Shown: positions 19,422-29,849, counted from the first letter of the stretch. The stretch: DNA of 64,000 nt from Nocardioides pinisoli (GCF_024199985.1 NZ_JANARS010000005.1:388509-452508), one strand, 5' to 3'. Notes: a model not told the origin generated them from the letters alone. Made by a program: numbers and translations.

Positions 19422-19431
19422 CATGCGCGAC

Positions 19432-20448
19432 ATGAGCCCCACCTCGTCCCAGCTCGCCCCGCAGCCCGAACGCAACCTCGCCCTCGAGCTGGTCCGCGTC
19501 ACCGAGGCGGCCGCGATGGCGGCCGGGCGCTGGGTCGGTCGCGGCGACAAGAACGACGCCGACGGCGTCGCGGTCGAGGCGATGCGCTACATGATCTCCA
19601 CCGTCGAGATGCGCGGCACCGTGGTGATCGGCGAGGGCGAGAAGGACAACGCCCCGATGCTCTTCAACGGCGAGCAGGTCGGCGACGGCACCGGACCCGA
19701 GTGCGACGTGGCCGTCGACCCGATCGACGGCACGACGCTGACCGCCAAGGGCATGAGCAACGCGATCTCGGTGCTGGCGGTCTCGCCGCGCGGCTCGATG
19801 TACGACCCCAGCGCGGTCTTCTACATGGACAAGCTCGCCACCGGGCCCGAGGCCGCCGACGTGGTCGACATCCGGCTGCCGGTCAAGGAGAACATCGCCC
19901 GCGTCGCCAAGGCCAAGGGCATCTCCATCCACGACGTCACCGTCGTGCTGCTGGACCGGCCGCGCCACGCGCAGCTCGTCGAGAGCATCCGCGAGACCGG
20001 GGCTCGCATCAAGTACATCACCGACGGCGACGTGGCCGGAGCGATCATGGCGGCCCGCCCGGACACCGGCGTCGACCTGATGCTCGGCATCGGCGGCACC
20101 CCCGAGGGGATCATCGCCGCGTGCGCGATGAAGTGCATCGGCGGCAAGATCCAGGGCCAGCTCTGGCCGCAGGACGACGACGAGCGCCAGCGCGCCCTCG
20201 ACGCCGGCCACGACCTCGACCGCGACGTCGTGCTCGGCACCGACGACCTGGTCACCGGCGACGACGCCTTCTTCGTGGCCACCGGCATCACCGACGGCGA
20301 GCTCATGCGCGGCGTGCGCTACCGCGGCGACGGCGTCACCACCCACTCGCTGGTGATGCGCTCGCGCAGCGGCACGATCCGCTCGATCACCGCCGAGCAC
20401 CAGCTCGCCAAGCTACGCAATCTCTCCACGATCGACTTCGACAACTGA
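19432..20448 (+). CDS. glpX: Class II fructose-1,6-bisphosphatase
   Basis: 338 residues. GlpX family: [40 protein letters not shown] (metal ligands), [16 protein letters not shown], and [28 protein letters not shown]. Hydrolyses fructose-1,6-bisphosphate in gluconeogenesis; it is the usual FBPase of actinobacteria. Its last 36 bases overlap the 3' end of the convergent hydrolase gene. Confidence 0.96.
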   Translation: MSPTSSQLAPQPERNLALELVRVTEAAAMAAGRWVGRGDKNDADGVAVEAMRYMISTVEMRGTVVIGEGEKDNAPMLFNGEQVGDGTGPECDVAVDPIDGTTLTAKGMSNAISVLAVSPRGSMYDPSAVFYMDKLATGPEAADVVDIRLPVKENIARVAKAKGISIHDVTVVLLDRPRHAQLVESIRETGARIKYITDGDVAGAIMAARPDTGVDLMLGIGGTPEGIIAACAMKCIGGKIQGQLWPQDDDERQRALDAGHDLDRDVVLGTDDLVTGDDAFFVATGITDGELMRGVRYRGDGVTTHSLVMRSRSGTIRSITAEHQLAKLRNLSTIDFDN

Positions 20449-21246
20449 CGCTGCCACCGCCGGCCGCAGCGCGGTCGACACCGCGCTGATCACGACCGGG
20501 TCGAACGCCATCCCCACGTGGGACGAGCGCACCTCCACCGGCCGCGCGACCGGGTCGATGCACGCACGCCAGTCGACGATGCCGTCGCGCCGGGAGAAGA
20601 TCGCGGTGAAGTCGACGCCCTCCGGCAGCGCCGCGCGCGCCTGGTCGAAGCTCTCCTGGGCACAGTGCCCGGCCACGCAGTCCTCCGCCATCAGCCCGCG
20701 CATCCCGGCCCGGTTGAGCCGCACGAGCAGGTCGACGCTGCGCGCCAGCGACACGTGGTGCGCGCCCGGCGCCAGCATCGGGCTGCCCAACGTCACGATG
20801 CCCGCGACGAGGTCGGGGCGCCGGGCCGCGACTCCCCTGGCCAGCATGCCGCCGAGGCTGTGGCCGACGATCCGCACGTGCGAGCCACGCCGCTGCGCGA
20901 TCTCCTCGAGCCGCTCCTCGAGCTGCGCGGCTGCCGACAGCGTGCACCCGACGTTGGCGCGGATGTCCGCGCGATAGGTGCGGAAGCCCTGGTCGCGCAG
21001 CCTCCGGCTCATCGGCGCGAGCGAGGAGTCGCCGGCGAGGAAGCCCGGGACCAGCAGCACCGGCTCGCCCGTCCGCGGCGGGCGCGAGCCCAGCGGCGTA
21101 CGACGTCTCGCACTCCGCGAGCCGAGGGCGGCGACGGCGTAGCGACCCGCCTCCGTGATGACGGAGCTCTCGCGCAGCACCGCCACCACGGAAGGCTGTG
21201 AAAAGCCTTCCGGGGTGAGGAAAGCGGCCACTGTGCGCTGTGTCAC
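20413..21246 (-). CDS. Alpha/beta hydrolase (lipase-like)
   Basis: 277 residues from GTG 21246. The frame runs on to 21408 but across the divergent gene's start. Nucleophile elbow [11 protein letters not shown], probable acid in [11 protein letters not shown] and histidine in [11 protein letters not shown] form a plausible Ser-Asp-His triad. The oxyanion segment [16 protein letters not shown] and four cysteines around GCTLS and DCVAGHC suggest an exported-type or PGAP1/lipase-like fold, but no signal peptide is evident. Substrate unknown. It overlaps glpX tail-to-tail by 36 bases. Confidence 0.8.
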   Translation of the reverse strand: MTQRTVAAFLTPEGFSQPSVVAVLRESSVITEAGRYAVAALGSRSARRRTPLGSRPPRTGEPVLLVPGFLAGDSSLAPMSRRLRDQGFRTYRADIRANVGCTLSAAAQLEERLEEIAQRRGSHVRIVGHSLGGMLARGVAARRPDLVAGIVTLGSPMLAPGAHHVSLARSVDLLVRLNRAGMRGLMAEDCVAGHCAQESFDQARAALPEGVDFTAIFSRRDGIVDWRACIDPVARPVEVRSSHVGMAFDPVVISAVSTALRPAVAASVVEVDRGEIA

Positions 21247-21254
21247 AGTTCTCG

Positions 21255-21260
21255 AACCTA
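21255..21260 (-). promoter_or_regulatory. -10 element for the minus-strand alpha/beta hydrolase gene
   Basis: TAGGTT on the minus strand, eight bases upstream of GTG 21246, within the 91-base divergent region with the next hydrolase. Confidence 0.45.
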
Positions 21261-21337
21261 GCCCAGAACCCGCTCCGGAAGGGGGATGCGGGGCACCATG
21301 CGTTTTTTTGGGGACGCGCGTCGTGTTCACTGGCTCC

Positions 21338-22270
21338 ATGTCCGCCCCGCACCCCGACAGCGACCAGCCGCCTGTCGCCTCCGACGAGCTCCGCGCTCCG
21401 ATCGGCAACGAGGTCGAGCTCTGCTACCAGACCTTCGGCGATCCCGACGACGAGCCGCTGCTCCTGGTGATGGGGCTGAGCGGACCGATGACGTGGTGGG
21501 ACCAGGCGTTCTGCGAGCAGCTCGCGTCCGCCGGCTTCCACGTCGTGCGCTACGACAACCGCGACACCGGGAAGTCGTCGCGCATCGCGGCCCCGGCCCG
21601 CCCCGACCAGCTGGTCAAGGCCTTCGCGACGGGCCGTGCCAGCGTGCCCTACACGATGTCGGACCTGGCCCACGACGCCGTCGCGCTGCTCGACCACCTC
21701 GCCCTCGAGGCGGCCCACCTCGTGGGCGTGTCGATGGGCGGGATGATCGCGCAGACCGTGGCCGTCGAGCACCCGGGCCGGGTGCGGTCGCTGACGAGCA
21801 TCAGCTCCACGACGGGCAAGCGGACGGTCGGCTGGCAGCACCCCTCCCTCCTCCCCCGGCTCATCGCTCCGCGCAAGGCCGGGCGCGACGCCTACGTCGA
21901 GACCAGCCTCGCCATGTGGTCGCTGATCGGCTCCGCGGCCTACCCGTCGGACCCCGACACCCTCCGCACCCGCGCGGAGGCGACCTTCGACCGCGGCGTG
22001 AGCGCCAGCGGCGCGGTACGCCAGATGCTGGCCATCCTGACGCAGGACGACCGCACGCCGCGGCTGCGCAGCCTCCGCGTGCCGGCCCTCGTCATCCACG
22101 GCACGGCCGACAAGATGGTCCACGTCAGCGGCGGTCGCTCGACGGCGGCGGCCATCCCCGGCGCCGAGCTGGTGACCATCGACGGCATGGGCCACGACCT
22201 GCCGCCCGAGCTCTTCGACACCTTCGTCGAGGCCATCCGCCGCACCGCCGACCGGGCCACGGAGCGTTAG
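21338..22270 (+). CDS. Alpha/beta hydrolase
   Basis: 310 residues. Nucleophile elbow LVGVSMGGMIAQ, oxyanion region LLLVMGLSGPMTWW, acid in VIHGTADKMV and catalytic histidine in IDGMGHDLP are all visible. The YDNRDTGKSSR segment is frequent in esterase/haloalkane-type hydrolases acting on small esters or ketone-derived substrates. ATG 21338 is preceded by TTCACT with six-base spacing. Divergent from another hydrolase that is not closely similar. Confidence 0.87.
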   Translation: MSAPHPDSDQPPVASDELRAPIGNEVELCYQTFGDPDDEPLLLVMGLSGPMTWWDQAFCEQLASAGFHVVRYDNRDTGKSSRIAAPARPDQLVKAFATGRASVPYTMSDLAHDAVALLDHLALEAAHLVGVSMGGMIAQTVAVEHPGRVRSLTSISSTTGKRTVGWQHPSLLPRLIAPRKAGRDAYVETSLAMWSLIGSAAYPSDPDTLRTRAEATFDRGVSASGAVRQMLAILTQDDRTPRLRSLRVPALVIHGTADKMVHVSGGRSTAAAIPGAELVTIDGMGHDLPPELFDTFVEAIRRTADRATER

Positions 22271-22275
22271 CGGGG

Positions 22276-23388
22276 TCAGCCCTCCAGACGGTGGGCGCCC
22301 TGCGCCGGCCGGGCCGTGAAGAGGTCGGGCTCGGCGAAGCCGGCGTCGGCGAAGGCACGTCGTACGGCGTCGCTCGCCGCGTCGACGGACCGCGCAGGCA
22401 CCAGCCCGATCACGCAGCCGCCGAAGCCACCGCCGGTCATCCGGGCCCCGAGCGCGCCGGCCTCCAGCAGCGCGTCGACGGCGGTGTCGACCTCCGGCAC
22501 GGTGATGCGGAAGTCGTCACGCATCGACCGGTGCGACGCGGTGAGCAGAGGCCCGATGTCGGCGAGCCGGCCGTCGTCGAGGAGCCGCACGACCGACAGC
22601 ACCCGGTCGTCCTCGGTGACGACGTGGCGGACGTAGCGGCGCAGCTCCTCGTCATCGAGGCGGTCGAGCGCCGCGTCGAGGTCGTCGGCGGTCACGTCGC
22701 GCAGGGCGTCGACACCCAGCCGGCGCGCCGCCTCCTCGCAGCCGCTGCGCCGGGCGCCGTACTCGCCGTCGGAGTGGCGGTGGGGTGCGCGCGTGTCGGC
22801 GACCAGCACCGCCAGGTCGGTGCCGGCCAGGTCGAGCGGCACCGACCTGGTCGCGTGGCTGCGCATGTCGCAGAAGAGGGCGTGCCCCGCCTCACCGCGC
22901 AGGCTGACCAGCTGGTCCATCCCGCCGGTCGGCGCACCCACGGCGTCGTTCTCGACGTCGCGGGTCAGCGCGAAGAGGGCGTCGTCGTCGAGGCCGAGAC
23001 CGAGGTGGTCGTCGACGGCCCGCGCGACCGAGCACACCAGCGCCGCCGACGACGACAGCCCGGCACCGGAGGGCACGTCGGAGTCGACCTCGATCTCCAA
23101 TGGAGGGACGTCGACGCCGCGGTCGGTGAGCAGCCACAGCGCGCCCAGCACGTAGCGCGACCACTCGGGGACGTCCGCGCGGTCGGCGTCGGCCAGGCCC
23201 GAGCGTCGTACGACGACCGGCTCGGGCTGCTGCGCCGAGCGGACCGTCCAGCCGTCGGCATCGTCCGAGGCCGTCGACACCGACGCCGTGCACCCGACCT
23301 CGAGGGCGAAGGGGAGGACGAAGCCGTCGTTGTAGTCGGTGTGCTCACCGACCAGGTTGATCCGCCCCGGGGCGCGCCAGATCGTCAT
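22276..23388 (-). CDS. galK: Galactokinase
   Basis: 370 residues from ATG 23388; the frame continues far upstream as an artefact of high GC. GHMP kinase motifs: RAPGRINLVGEHTDYNDGFVLPFAL (galactokinase signature, residues about 5-29), VPSGAGLSSSAALVCS (ATP loop) and GARMTGGGFGGCVIGLV. Phosphorylates galactose to galactose-1-phosphate in the Leloir pathway. galT and galE are not in the window. It is divergent from the LpqY/SugABC-like ABC operon. Confidence 0.95.
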   Translation of the reverse strand: MTIWRAPGRINLVGEHTDYNDGFVLPFALEVGCTASVSTASDDADGWTVRSAQQPEPVVVRRSGLADADRADVPEWSRYVLGALWLLTDRGVDVPPLEIEVDSDVPSGAGLSSSAALVCSVARAVDDHLGLGLDDDALFALTRDVENDAVGAPTGGMDQLVSLRGEAGHALFCDMRSHATRSVPLDLAGTDLAVLVADTRAPHRHSDGEYGARRSGCEEAARRLGVDALRDVTADDLDAALDRLDDEELRRYVRHVVTEDDRVLSVVRLLDDGRLADIGPLLTASHRSMRDDFRITVPEVDTAVDALLEAGALGARMTGGGFGGCVIGLVPARSVDAASDAVRRAFADAGFAEPDLFTARPAQGAHRLEG

Positions 23389-23442
23389 CGAACCCCTACT
23401 CGTCAACCTGTGGGCGGGATACCCGTTGGAATGGGATGAATG

Positions 23443-23472
23443 TTGCCAAATGGTGTCAGGGACCACTAGACC
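23443..23472 (+). promoter_or_regulatory. Candidate promoter of the first sugar ABC operon
   Basis: TTGCCA at 23443-23448 and TAGACC at 23467-23472 with 18-base spacing, followed about 30 bases later by the ATG with a strong GAGGAGG ribosome site. No clear operator palindrome seen. Confidence 0.4.
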
Positions 23473-23502
23473 AGAGGCCCGAACTAAACGAGGAGGGCGC
23501 GG

Positions 23503-24795
23503 ATGTCCCGAGCACCGTCGATCCGGCAACGAGGCCGGCCCAGGGGGAGACGGAGGGCGGCACCGCTCGCAGCTCTCGCTCTCGCGAGCGGTCTCCTGTC
23601 CGCCTGCGGAGGCGACAGCGGTCCCCCCGAGCTCACCTGGTACATCAACCCCGACAGCGGCGGGCAGGACGCCGTCGCCGAGAAGTGCTCCACCGACGAC
23701 TACACCATCTCCACCCAGGTGCTCCCCCAGGACGCGGGCCAGCAACGCATCCAGCTCGCGCGCCGCCTCGCGGCGGGCGACACCGAGATCGACCTGATGT
23801 CGATCGACCCGCCCTTCACCGCCGAGTTCGCCGAGGCCGGCTACCTGGCCGACATCCCCGACGACCTCCAGCAGAAGTTCAGCGAGCAGGCCTTCGAGAG
23901 CGCGGCCGCCGCTGCGACGTGGAAGGACGAGCTCGTCGTCGCGCCCTTCTGGTCGAACACCCAGGTGCTGTGGTACCGCAAGTCCTTCGTCGACCAGACG
24001 GACCTCGACATGTCGCAGCCCGTCACGTGGCAGCAGATCATCGAGGCGGCCGAGGCCAACGGCGGCAAGATCGGCGTCCAGGCCAACAAGTACGAGGGCT
24101 ACAGCGTGTGGATCAACGCCCTCGTCACCGGCGCCGGCGGCCAGATCGCGGAGGAGACCGAGAAGGGTGTCGACGCCAAGATCACCATCGACTCCGAAGC
24201 GGGCCGAGCGGCCGCCGAGGTGATCCAGACGCTGGCGGAGTCGGAAGCCGCACCGGCCAACATCTCCGTCTCCAACGAGGGCACCGCCGGCACCACGTTC
24301 GGCAGCGACGACGGCGCCTTCCTCGTCAACTGGACCTACATCTGGGGCAACTACGGCGACGACCGGCTCGGGGACGACATCGGCTACGCCCGCTACCCGC
24401 GTACGGTCGAGGGTGAGGAGTCGCGTCCGCCGTACGGCGGCATCGGCATCGGTGTCAGCTCGTCCTCCAAGCACCAGGACATCGCGATGCAGGCGCTGGA
24501 GTGCCTCACCAGCCCGGAGAGCCAGGCGATCAACGCCGAGATCACCGGGAACATGCCCAGCAGCCCGGCCGGCTACGACCAGCCCGCCGTGCAGGAGCTG
24601 TTCCCCGCCGAACTGCTGGCCTTGTTCCAGGAGAGCCTCGAGGCGGCCGCTCCCCGGACGCCGACGCCCTACTGGAGCGACATCTCCGGAGCCATCCAGG
24701 CCACGTGGCACCCGCCGTCGACGGTGGACCAGGAGACTCCGAAGGAGTCCGCGCAGTACATCGAGGACGTGCTCCAAGGAAGGAGCCTGTTGTGA
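23503..24795 (+). CDS. Sugar ABC transporter substrate-binding lipoprotein (LpqY-like)
   Basis: 430 residues. Arg-rich signal sequence and lipobox LSAC (cysteine about residue 35). The mature start ELTWYINPDSGGQDAVAEKC and the stretch QQRIQLARRLAAGDTEIDLMSIDPPFTAEFAEAGYL resemble mycobacterial LpqY, the trehalose-binding lipoprotein of LpqY-SugABC. C-terminal ALECLTSPESQAINAEITGNMPSSP is typical of family 1 solute-binding proteins. Trehalose or a related disaccharide is the best guess, by similarity only. First gene of a four-gene operon; its stop overlaps the permease GTG. Confidence 0.88.
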   Translation: MSRAPSIRQRGRPRGRRRAAPLAALALASGLLSACGGDSGPPELTWYINPDSGGQDAVAEKCSTDDYTISTQVLPQDAGQQRIQLARRLAAGDTEIDLMSIDPPFTAEFAEAGYLADIPDDLQQKFSEQAFESAAAAATWKDELVVAPFWSNTQVLWYRKSFVDQTDLDMSQPVTWQQIIEAAEANGGKIGVQANKYEGYSVWINALVTGAGGQIAEETEKGVDAKITIDSEAGRAAAEVIQTLAESEAAPANISVSNEGTAGTTFGSDDGAFLVNWTYIWGNYGDDRLGDDIGYARYPRTVEGEESRPPYGGIGIGVSSSSKHQDIAMQALECLTSPESQAINAEITGNMPSSPAGYDQPAVQELFPAELLALFQESLEAAAPRTPTPYWSDISGAIQATWHPPSTVDQETPKESAQYIEDVLQGRSLL

Positions 24796-25730
24796 GCAGC
24801 ACTCTCGCGAGACCCCCGGCCGACGTCCGGGAGAAGCCCCAGGTGAGCGACCGTTCCCGCGCCGAGAACCGGCTGGGCCAGAAGCTCGTCGCTCCTGCGG
24901 TGATCCTCATGCTCCTGGTCACGGCCTGGCCCATGCTCCAGGCGCTCTACCTGTCGCTGTTCCGCTACCGCCTGACCGCGCCCGACGACCGCGAGCTCAT
25001 CGGCATCGACAACTACGTGACGGTGCTGACGGACAGCCTGTTCTGGCAGGACATGTGGAACACCGTCCTGATCATGGTGCTCACCGTGGCCGTCGAGCTG
25101 GTCATCGGCTTCGCCTTCGCGATGGTGATGCACCGCGTGATCTTCGCCCGGGGCGCGATCCGCACGTCGATCCTCATCCCCTACGGCATCATCACGGTGG
25201 TGTCTGCCTTCGCCTGGCAGTTCGCCTTCAGCCTCAACAACGGCTTCGTCAACGGCTGGCTGCCGTTCGTCGACGAGAACTTCAACTGGTTCGGCGGCCA
25301 CTGGTCGGCGATGTTCGCGATCATGGTCTCGGAGATCTGGAAGACCACGCCCTTCATGGCGCTGCTGCTCCTGGCCGGACTCGCGCAGGTGTCCGAGGAC
25401 ATGCTCGAGGCCGCGAAGGTCGACGGCGCGACCTGGTGGCAGCGGTTGTGGAAGGTGATCCTTCCCAACATGCGAGCGGCCATCATGGTCGCGGTGCTCT
25501 TCCGGGCGCTCGACGCCTATCGCATCTTCGACAACATCTTCGTGATGACCCGAGGCGCGCAAGAGACCGAGTCCGTGTCGTTCCTGACCTACCGACAGGT
25601 CATCGAGCAGGTCCAGCTGGGACTGGGGTCGGCACTGTCCGTGATCCTCTTCCTCAGCGTCCTGGTCCTGGCGTGGTTGATCATCAAGTTGTTCCGGGTC
25701 GACCTGGCCCAGGCGAGGGGTGAGGGCTGA
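24792..25730 (+). CDS. Sugar ABC transporter permease (SugA-like)
   Basis: 312 residues from GTG 24792 (GTGA overlap). Six membrane segments, EAA loop EDMLEAAKVDGATWWQRLWKVILPNM, and a cytoplasmic N-tail with many charged residues. Forms a heterodimeric channel with the next permease. The following gene's ATG overlaps its stop by one base. Confidence 0.93.
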   Translation: MSSTLARPPADVREKPQVSDRSRAENRLGQKLVAPAVILMLLVTAWPMLQALYLSLFRYRLTAPDDRELIGIDNYVTVLTDSLFWQDMWNTVLIMVLTVAVELVIGFAFAMVMHRVIFARGAIRTSILIPYGIITVVSAFAWQFAFSLNNGFVNGWLPFVDENFNWFGGHWSAMFAIMVSEIWKTTPFMALLLLAGLAQVSEDMLEAAKVDGATWWQRLWKVILPNMRAAIMVAVLFRALDAYRIFDNIFVMTRGAQETESVSFLTYRQVIEQVQLGLGSALSVILFLSVLVLAWLIIKLFRVDLAQARGEG

Positions 25731-26560
25731 TGAAGAACAAGACCACCATCGGCACGTGGATCGGCTTCGTCGCGATCCTGGTGTGGTGCCTGCTCCCGGT
25801 CGTCTGGATCATCTCGCTGTCGTTCAAGTCGGTCGAGGAGACCGCCGCAGGCAGCGCCCAGTTCCTGCCCAAGGACCCGACCCTCGACAACTACCGCGAC
25901 ATCCTGTCGAACGGCGACTTCCTCGCCGCCCTGCGCAACTCCTTCGGGATCGCCGTCATCGCGACCTTCCTGGCTGTGGTGTTCGCGACCCTCGCGGCGT
26001 ACGCCATCGCGCGGCTCGAGTTCAAGGGCAAGCGACTGGTCCTGTCGCTGGCCCTGGCCATCGCGATGTTCCCGGTCGTCTCGCTGGTCGGGCCGCTGTT
26101 CGACATGTGGCGGACCTTCGGCCTCTTCAACACGTGGCCGGGCCTCATCATCCCCTACATGTCCTTCACGCTGCCGTTGGCGATCTGGACCCTCTCGGCC
26201 TTCTTCCGCGAGATTCCGTGGGAGCTGGAGCAGGCGGCCCAGGTGGATGGCGCGACATCGTGGCAGGCCTTCCGGAAGGTGATCGTCCCGCTCGCGGCGC
26301 CCGGCGTCTTCACGGCGGCGATCCTGACCTTCTTCTTCGCGTGGAACGAGTTCGTGCTCGCGATCTCGTTGACCTCCACGACGGCCTCGCGGACGGTGCC
26401 GGCCCAGCTGTCGTACTTCGTGGGTCCCGATCCGTTCAACCCACCGTACGGCCAGCTCGCGACCGCTTCGGTCGTAGTCACCGTGCCGATCATCATCATT
26501 GTCCTGCTGTTCCAGCGCAAGATCGTCGCCGGCCTCACCTCCGGCGCAGTGAAGGGGTGA
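25730..26560 (+). CDS. Sugar ABC transporter permease (SugB-like)
   Basis: 276 residues. MalG-type permease with six membrane segments, EAA loop WELEQAAQVDGATSWQAFRKVIVPLAAPGVF and the characteristic C-terminus FQRKIVAGLTSGAVKG. TGATG overlap with the first permease; the ATPase gene follows after seven bases. Confidence 0.93.
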   Translation: MKNKTTIGTWIGFVAILVWCLLPVVWIISLSFKSVEETAAGSAQFLPKDPTLDNYRDILSNGDFLAALRNSFGIAVIATFLAVVFATLAAYAIARLEFKGKRLVLSLALAIAMFPVVSLVGPLFDMWRTFGLFNTWPGLIIPYMSFTLPLAIWTLSAFFREIPWELEQAAQVDGATSWQAFRKVIVPLAAPGVFTAAILTFFFAWNEFVLAISLTSTTASRTVPAQLSYFVGPDPFNPPYGQLATASVVVTVPIIIIVLLFQRKIVAGLTSGAVKG

Positions 26561-26567
26561 TCAGCTC

Positions 26568-27833
26568 ATGGCTGGCATCGAGATGAAGAACATCGTCAAG
26601 CAGTACGGCGACGGCTTCCCCGCCGTCAACGACGTGAGCATCGACGTGGAGGACGGCGAGTTCCTGATCCTCGTCGGGCCCTCGGGCTGCGGGAAGTCCA
26701 CGCTCCTGCGGATGATCGTCGGGCTGGAGGACATCACCGACGGCGACATGATCATCGGCGGGAAGAAGGTCAACGACCTCGCGCCGCGTGATCGCAACCT
26801 GTCGATGGTCTTCCAGAACTACGCGCTCTACCCGCACCTGACGGTCTACGAGAACATCGCCTTCCCGCTGCGGCTGGCCGGCAAGTCGGACTCGGAGATC
26901 GACGAGAAGGTGCGCGAGGCGTCGAAGACCCTCGAGCTGGACGAGCACCTCGACCGCAAGCCCGGCAACCTGTCCGGTGGCCAGCGCCAGCGCGTCGCGA
27001 TGGGCCGCGCGATCGTCCGCGACGCGGAGGCCTTCCTCTTCGACGAGCCGCTGTCCAACCTCGACGCCAAGCTCCGCGGGCAGATGCGCACCGAGATCTC
27101 CCGGTTGCAGAAGCGCCTGGGCATCACCACCGTCTACGTCACCCACGACCAGACCGAGGCGATGACGCTGGGCGACCGGGTGGCGGTGCTGAAGAGGGGC
27201 GTGCTCCAGCAGCACGCCACACCGCGTGAGCTCTACGAGAACCCCGCCAACCTGTTCGTGGCCGGCTTCATCGGCTCGCCGCCGATGAACTTCCTGCCCG
27301 CCAAGGTCGACGGGAACCGGGTCGAGCTCCCCTTCGGGACCGTGACCATCCCCGAGGCACGAGCGGCGAAGGCGCAGGGCAGGGACCTGCTGATCGCCGG
27401 CATCCGCCCGGAGCACTTCGAGGACGCCAGTGTCGTCGACAGCGACAAGGTCACCGACGAGGCGACCTTCACGGCCACCGTCGACGTGGTGGAGTGGCTC
27501 GGCAACGAGGCCTACGCCTACATCCCGTTCGAGGCGCCCGACGAGGTGCGCGAGCAGCTCACCCAGCTCGAGAAGGACCTCGACGGCGAGTCGCTGCGCA
27601 CGCAGCTGGTGGTCTCGCTCGACGGGGCCAGCCGGATCAGCGAGGGCGACGAGGCCACCATCTGGGTCGACGCCCGCAAGATCCACCTCTTCGACCCGAG
27701 CACGGGCGACAACCTCACCATCGACCCCGACAACGCGGGCATCATCCCCGGCGGCAACACCATGGCGAAGGCCGAGGAGGTCGGCGAGCAGCAGGACGGG
27801 GTCAAGCCGAGCGCCGGTTCGTCGCCGAGCTGA
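26568..27833 (+). CDS. ugpC: Sugar ABC transporter ATP-binding protein (SugC/UgpC type)
   Basis: 421 residues. Walker A GPSGCGKST, signature LSGGQRQRVAMGRAI, Walker B AFLFDEPLSNLD and switch THDQTEAM, followed by the MalK-type C-terminal OB/TOBE domain (about 240-400). A glutamine/serine-rich tail of about 25 residues is unusual. Closes the operon; a strong hairpin follows. Confidence 0.93.
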   Translation: MAGIEMKNIVKQYGDGFPAVNDVSIDVEDGEFLILVGPSGCGKSTLLRMIVGLEDITDGDMIIGGKKVNDLAPRDRNLSMVFQNYALYPHLTVYENIAFPLRLAGKSDSEIDEKVREASKTLELDEHLDRKPGNLSGGQRQRVAMGRAIVRDAEAFLFDEPLSNLDAKLRGQMRTEISRLQKRLGITTVYVTHDQTEAMTLGDRVAVLKRGVLQQHATPRELYENPANLFVAGFIGSPPMNFLPAKVDGNRVELPFGTVTIPEARAAKAQGRDLLIAGIRPEHFEDASVVDSDKVTDEATFTATVDVVEWLGNEAYAYIPFEAPDEVREQLTQLEKDLDGESLRTQLVVSLDGASRISEGDEATIWVDARKIHLFDPSTGDNLTIDPDNAGIIPGGNTMAKAEEVGEQQDGVKPSAGSSPS

Positions 27834-27868
27834 CCCCCGGACGTCCGACCCCGCTGGTCGGTGCGGAA

Positions 27869-27901
27869 CCGAGGCCCCGGGAGCTGCTCTCGGGGCCTCG
27901 G
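27869..27901 (+). terminator. Terminator of the first sugar ABC operon
   Basis: Perfect 11-bp stem: CCGAGGCCCCG at 27869-27879 with CGGGGCCTCGG at 27891-27901, 11-base loop, no T-run. It lies between convergent genes and may serve both. Confidence 0.75.
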
Positions 27902-27924
27902 CCGTACTGGTGGGGGTAGTCGCC

Positions 27925-29814
27925 TCAGGTGGGCGACGGGGCGGCGTGCAGCCACACCGAGGCGTACGGCTCCAGCCGGACCGCGCCGTCGTGCAGCCCC
28001 GGGGCGCGACCCGTCAGGGCGTCCACCAGGCCCCCCTCCAGGCCGCCGGGGTGCAGGCCGAGCCAGAGCAGGACGTCGGCGGACACCCACGCCTCCCGGT
28101 CCGTGACGTTGGCGGCGGCGAGGAGCGGGCCGTCCGGGTGCCGCCGGACCACGAGCAGCACGCCGGGGTCGCGGGGGTCCCACACCTCGGTGGGCGAGGC
28201 CGCGTGCAGGTGCGGCAGCGAGCGTCGTACGTCGACCAGGTGCCGCAGGCCGGAGGCGATGCCGTGCGGATCCGGGTCGGCCTCCACGTCGGCCCACGGC
28301 ATCCGTGGCCGGTGCACCCACCGGTTGTCCGCGGCGTGGTCGGGGTCGTCGGCCCAGCCGCGGTCGTTGAGGAGTCCGACCTCGTCGCCCATCCAGATCA
28401 CTGGCAGCCCGCCGAAGGACAGGACGACCGCGTGCGCGAGCAGGATCCGTGCCACGGCGTGGGGGTCGCCCGCCTCCAGCCCGGCGAGGGAGGCCAGCGA
28501 GCCGGAGATCCGCCGGTCACCGGTCTGCTCGTTGTGCTGGAACACCAGCCCCCGCGCCCACGAGCCGGGGAAGGACCCGGAGTACCAGTCGGACAGGAAG
28601 CGCCGGTGCGCGACGGGGTCGAGGCCGACCGCACGCGCGTCCTCGTCGGAGATGGCCCACCCGATGTCGTCGTGACAGCGCACGTAGGTGATCCAGGCCG
28701 TGGTCGACGGCGGCTGCGGCAGCTGCTGCAGGGCGTGTGTCGCCAGCCGGGCGTCGCGGGAGGCGAGCATCGACCAGACGTGCACCATCAGGCCGTTGTG
28801 GTAGGCGAGGTCGCTGACCCGCCCGGCGTGCTCGCCGACGCCGAGGTAGGCCGGCAGGTGCTCCGGGCCGACGATCGCCTCGGCCTTGAAGAGCACGGCC
28901 GGTGCGGCGATCCGGGCCACCGTGCGCAGCGCACGGGTGAGGTGGTGGACCTCGGGCTGGTTCTGGCAGTCGGTGCCGAGGCGCTTCCAGATGAAGGCGA
29001 TCGCGTCGAGGCGGAACACCTCGACCCCCAGGTTGGCCAGCGACAGGATGAGGTCGGCGTACTCCCGGAGCACCTCGGGGTTGGACCAGTTGACGTCCCA
29101 CTGGTAGTCGTTGAAGGTCGTCCAGACCCAGCCCGCGAGCTCGTCGTCCCAGGTGAAGCTGCCCGGGGCGAAGTCGGGGAAGACCTCCGGCAACGTCGCC
29201 TCGTAGGCGTCGGGCACCTCACGGTCGGGGTGCACGTGGAAGTAGGCCCGCTTGCCCGGGTCGCCCGCCCGCGCCGCGACCGCCCACTCGTGCTCGCGCG
29301 CGACGTGGTTGAGCACGAGGTCGACGCACAGGCTGATGCCCTCGCCGCGCAGGGCGGTCGCGAGGTCGCGGAGGTCGTCGACCGTGCCGAGGTCGGGCCG
29401 CACGGAGCGGTAGTCCATGACCGCGTAGCCGCCGTCGTTGGGGGCCGGGCGCGGCGTCAGGAGCGGCATCAGGTGGAGGTAGCCGACCCCCAGCGCCTGC
29501 AGGTGGGCGACCCGCTCCCCCACGCCGCGCAGGGTGCCGGCGAAGCGGTCGGCGTAGGCGGCGTAGCCCACCATCGACGGCCGCTGGAACCAGTCGGGCT
29601 CGCGCAGCCTCCGCGCGTCCAGCGCCCGCAGGTCGGCCGGACGGGCGGCGTGCGCCGCTCGGGCGACCTCGACCAGGGCTCGGGTGACCTCGGGCGCGGC
29701 GTCGGGGCCGTAGACGTGCGCCAGCGTGTTGCGGAGGTCGGGCTCGAGGGCGGCCAGCCGCTCCTCGAAACCGGTGTCGGACCCCGGGGACGGCTCCGTC
29801 TCGATGCGGCTCAC
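27925..29814 (-). CDS. Amylosucrase-like glycoside hydrolase family 13 enzyme
   Basis: 629 residues, the size of amylosucrase (Neisseria enzyme 636). GH13 motifs: [23 protein letters not shown] (nucleophile D270), VLFKAEAIV (acid/base E312) and VRCHDDIGW (D382/D383). FIWK after the nucleophile and HDDIGW match GH13_4 rather than trehalose synthase. Expected to act on sucrose, making glucan or isomers with release of fructose; simple sucrose hydrolysis is also possible. No signal peptide, so cytoplasmic. Divergent from a GH32 fructosidase 41 bases away, which fits sucrose use. Confidence 0.87.
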   Translation of the reverse strand: MSRIETEPSPGSDTGFEERLAALEPDLRNTLAHVYGPDAAPEVTRALVEVARAAHAARPADLRALDARRLREPDWFQRPSMVGYAAYADRFAGTLRGVGERVAHLQALGVGYLHLMPLLTPRPAPNDGGYAVMDYRSVRPDLGTVDDLRDLATALRGEGISLCVDLVLNHVAREHEWAVAARAGDPGKRAYFHVHPDREVPDAYEATLPEVFPDFAPGSFTWDDELAGWVWTTFNDYQWDVNWSNPEVLREYADLILSLANLGVEVFRLDAIAFIWKRLGTDCQNQPEVHHLTRALRTVARIAAPAVLFKAEAIVGPEHLPAYLGVGEHAGRVSDLAYHNGLMVHVWSMLASRDARLATHALQQLPQPPSTTAWITYVRCHDDIGWAISDEDARAVGLDPVAHRRFLSDWYSGSFPGSWARGLVFQHNEQTGDRRISGSLASLAGLEAGDPHAVARILLAHAVVLSFGGLPVIWMGDEVGLLNDRGWADDPDHAADNRWVHRPRMPWADVEADPDPHGIASGLRHLVDVRRSLPHLHAASPTEVWDPRDPGVLLVVRRHPDGPLLAAANVTDREAWVSADVLLWLGLHPGGLEGGLVDALTGRAPGLHDGAVRLEPYASVWLHAAPSPT

Positions 29815-29820
29815 GCGCCC

Positions 29821-29826
29821 AGTATG
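29821..29826 (-). promoter_or_regulatory. -10 element for the amylosucrase-like gene
   Basis: CATACT on the minus strand, six bases upstream of GTG 29814 (leaderless spacing). Confidence 0.5.
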
Positions 29827-29843
29827 GCGAAGCCGGGGGGTCC

Positions 29844-29849
29844 TACGCT
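29844..29849 (+). promoter_or_regulatory. -10 element for the GH32 gene
   Basis: TACGCT, six bases before GTG 29856. The two divergent -10 hexamers are only 17 bases apart, so each promoter's -35 lies in the other gene. Confidence 0.5.

Noticed and set aside
27925..29814. Trehalose synthase or alpha-glucosidase instead of amylosucrase-like
   Set aside because: The segments [10 protein letters not shown] and HDDIGW and the ~630-residue length fit GH13_4 amylosucrases; trehalose synthase has different sequence after the nucleophile. Substrate still needs testing.
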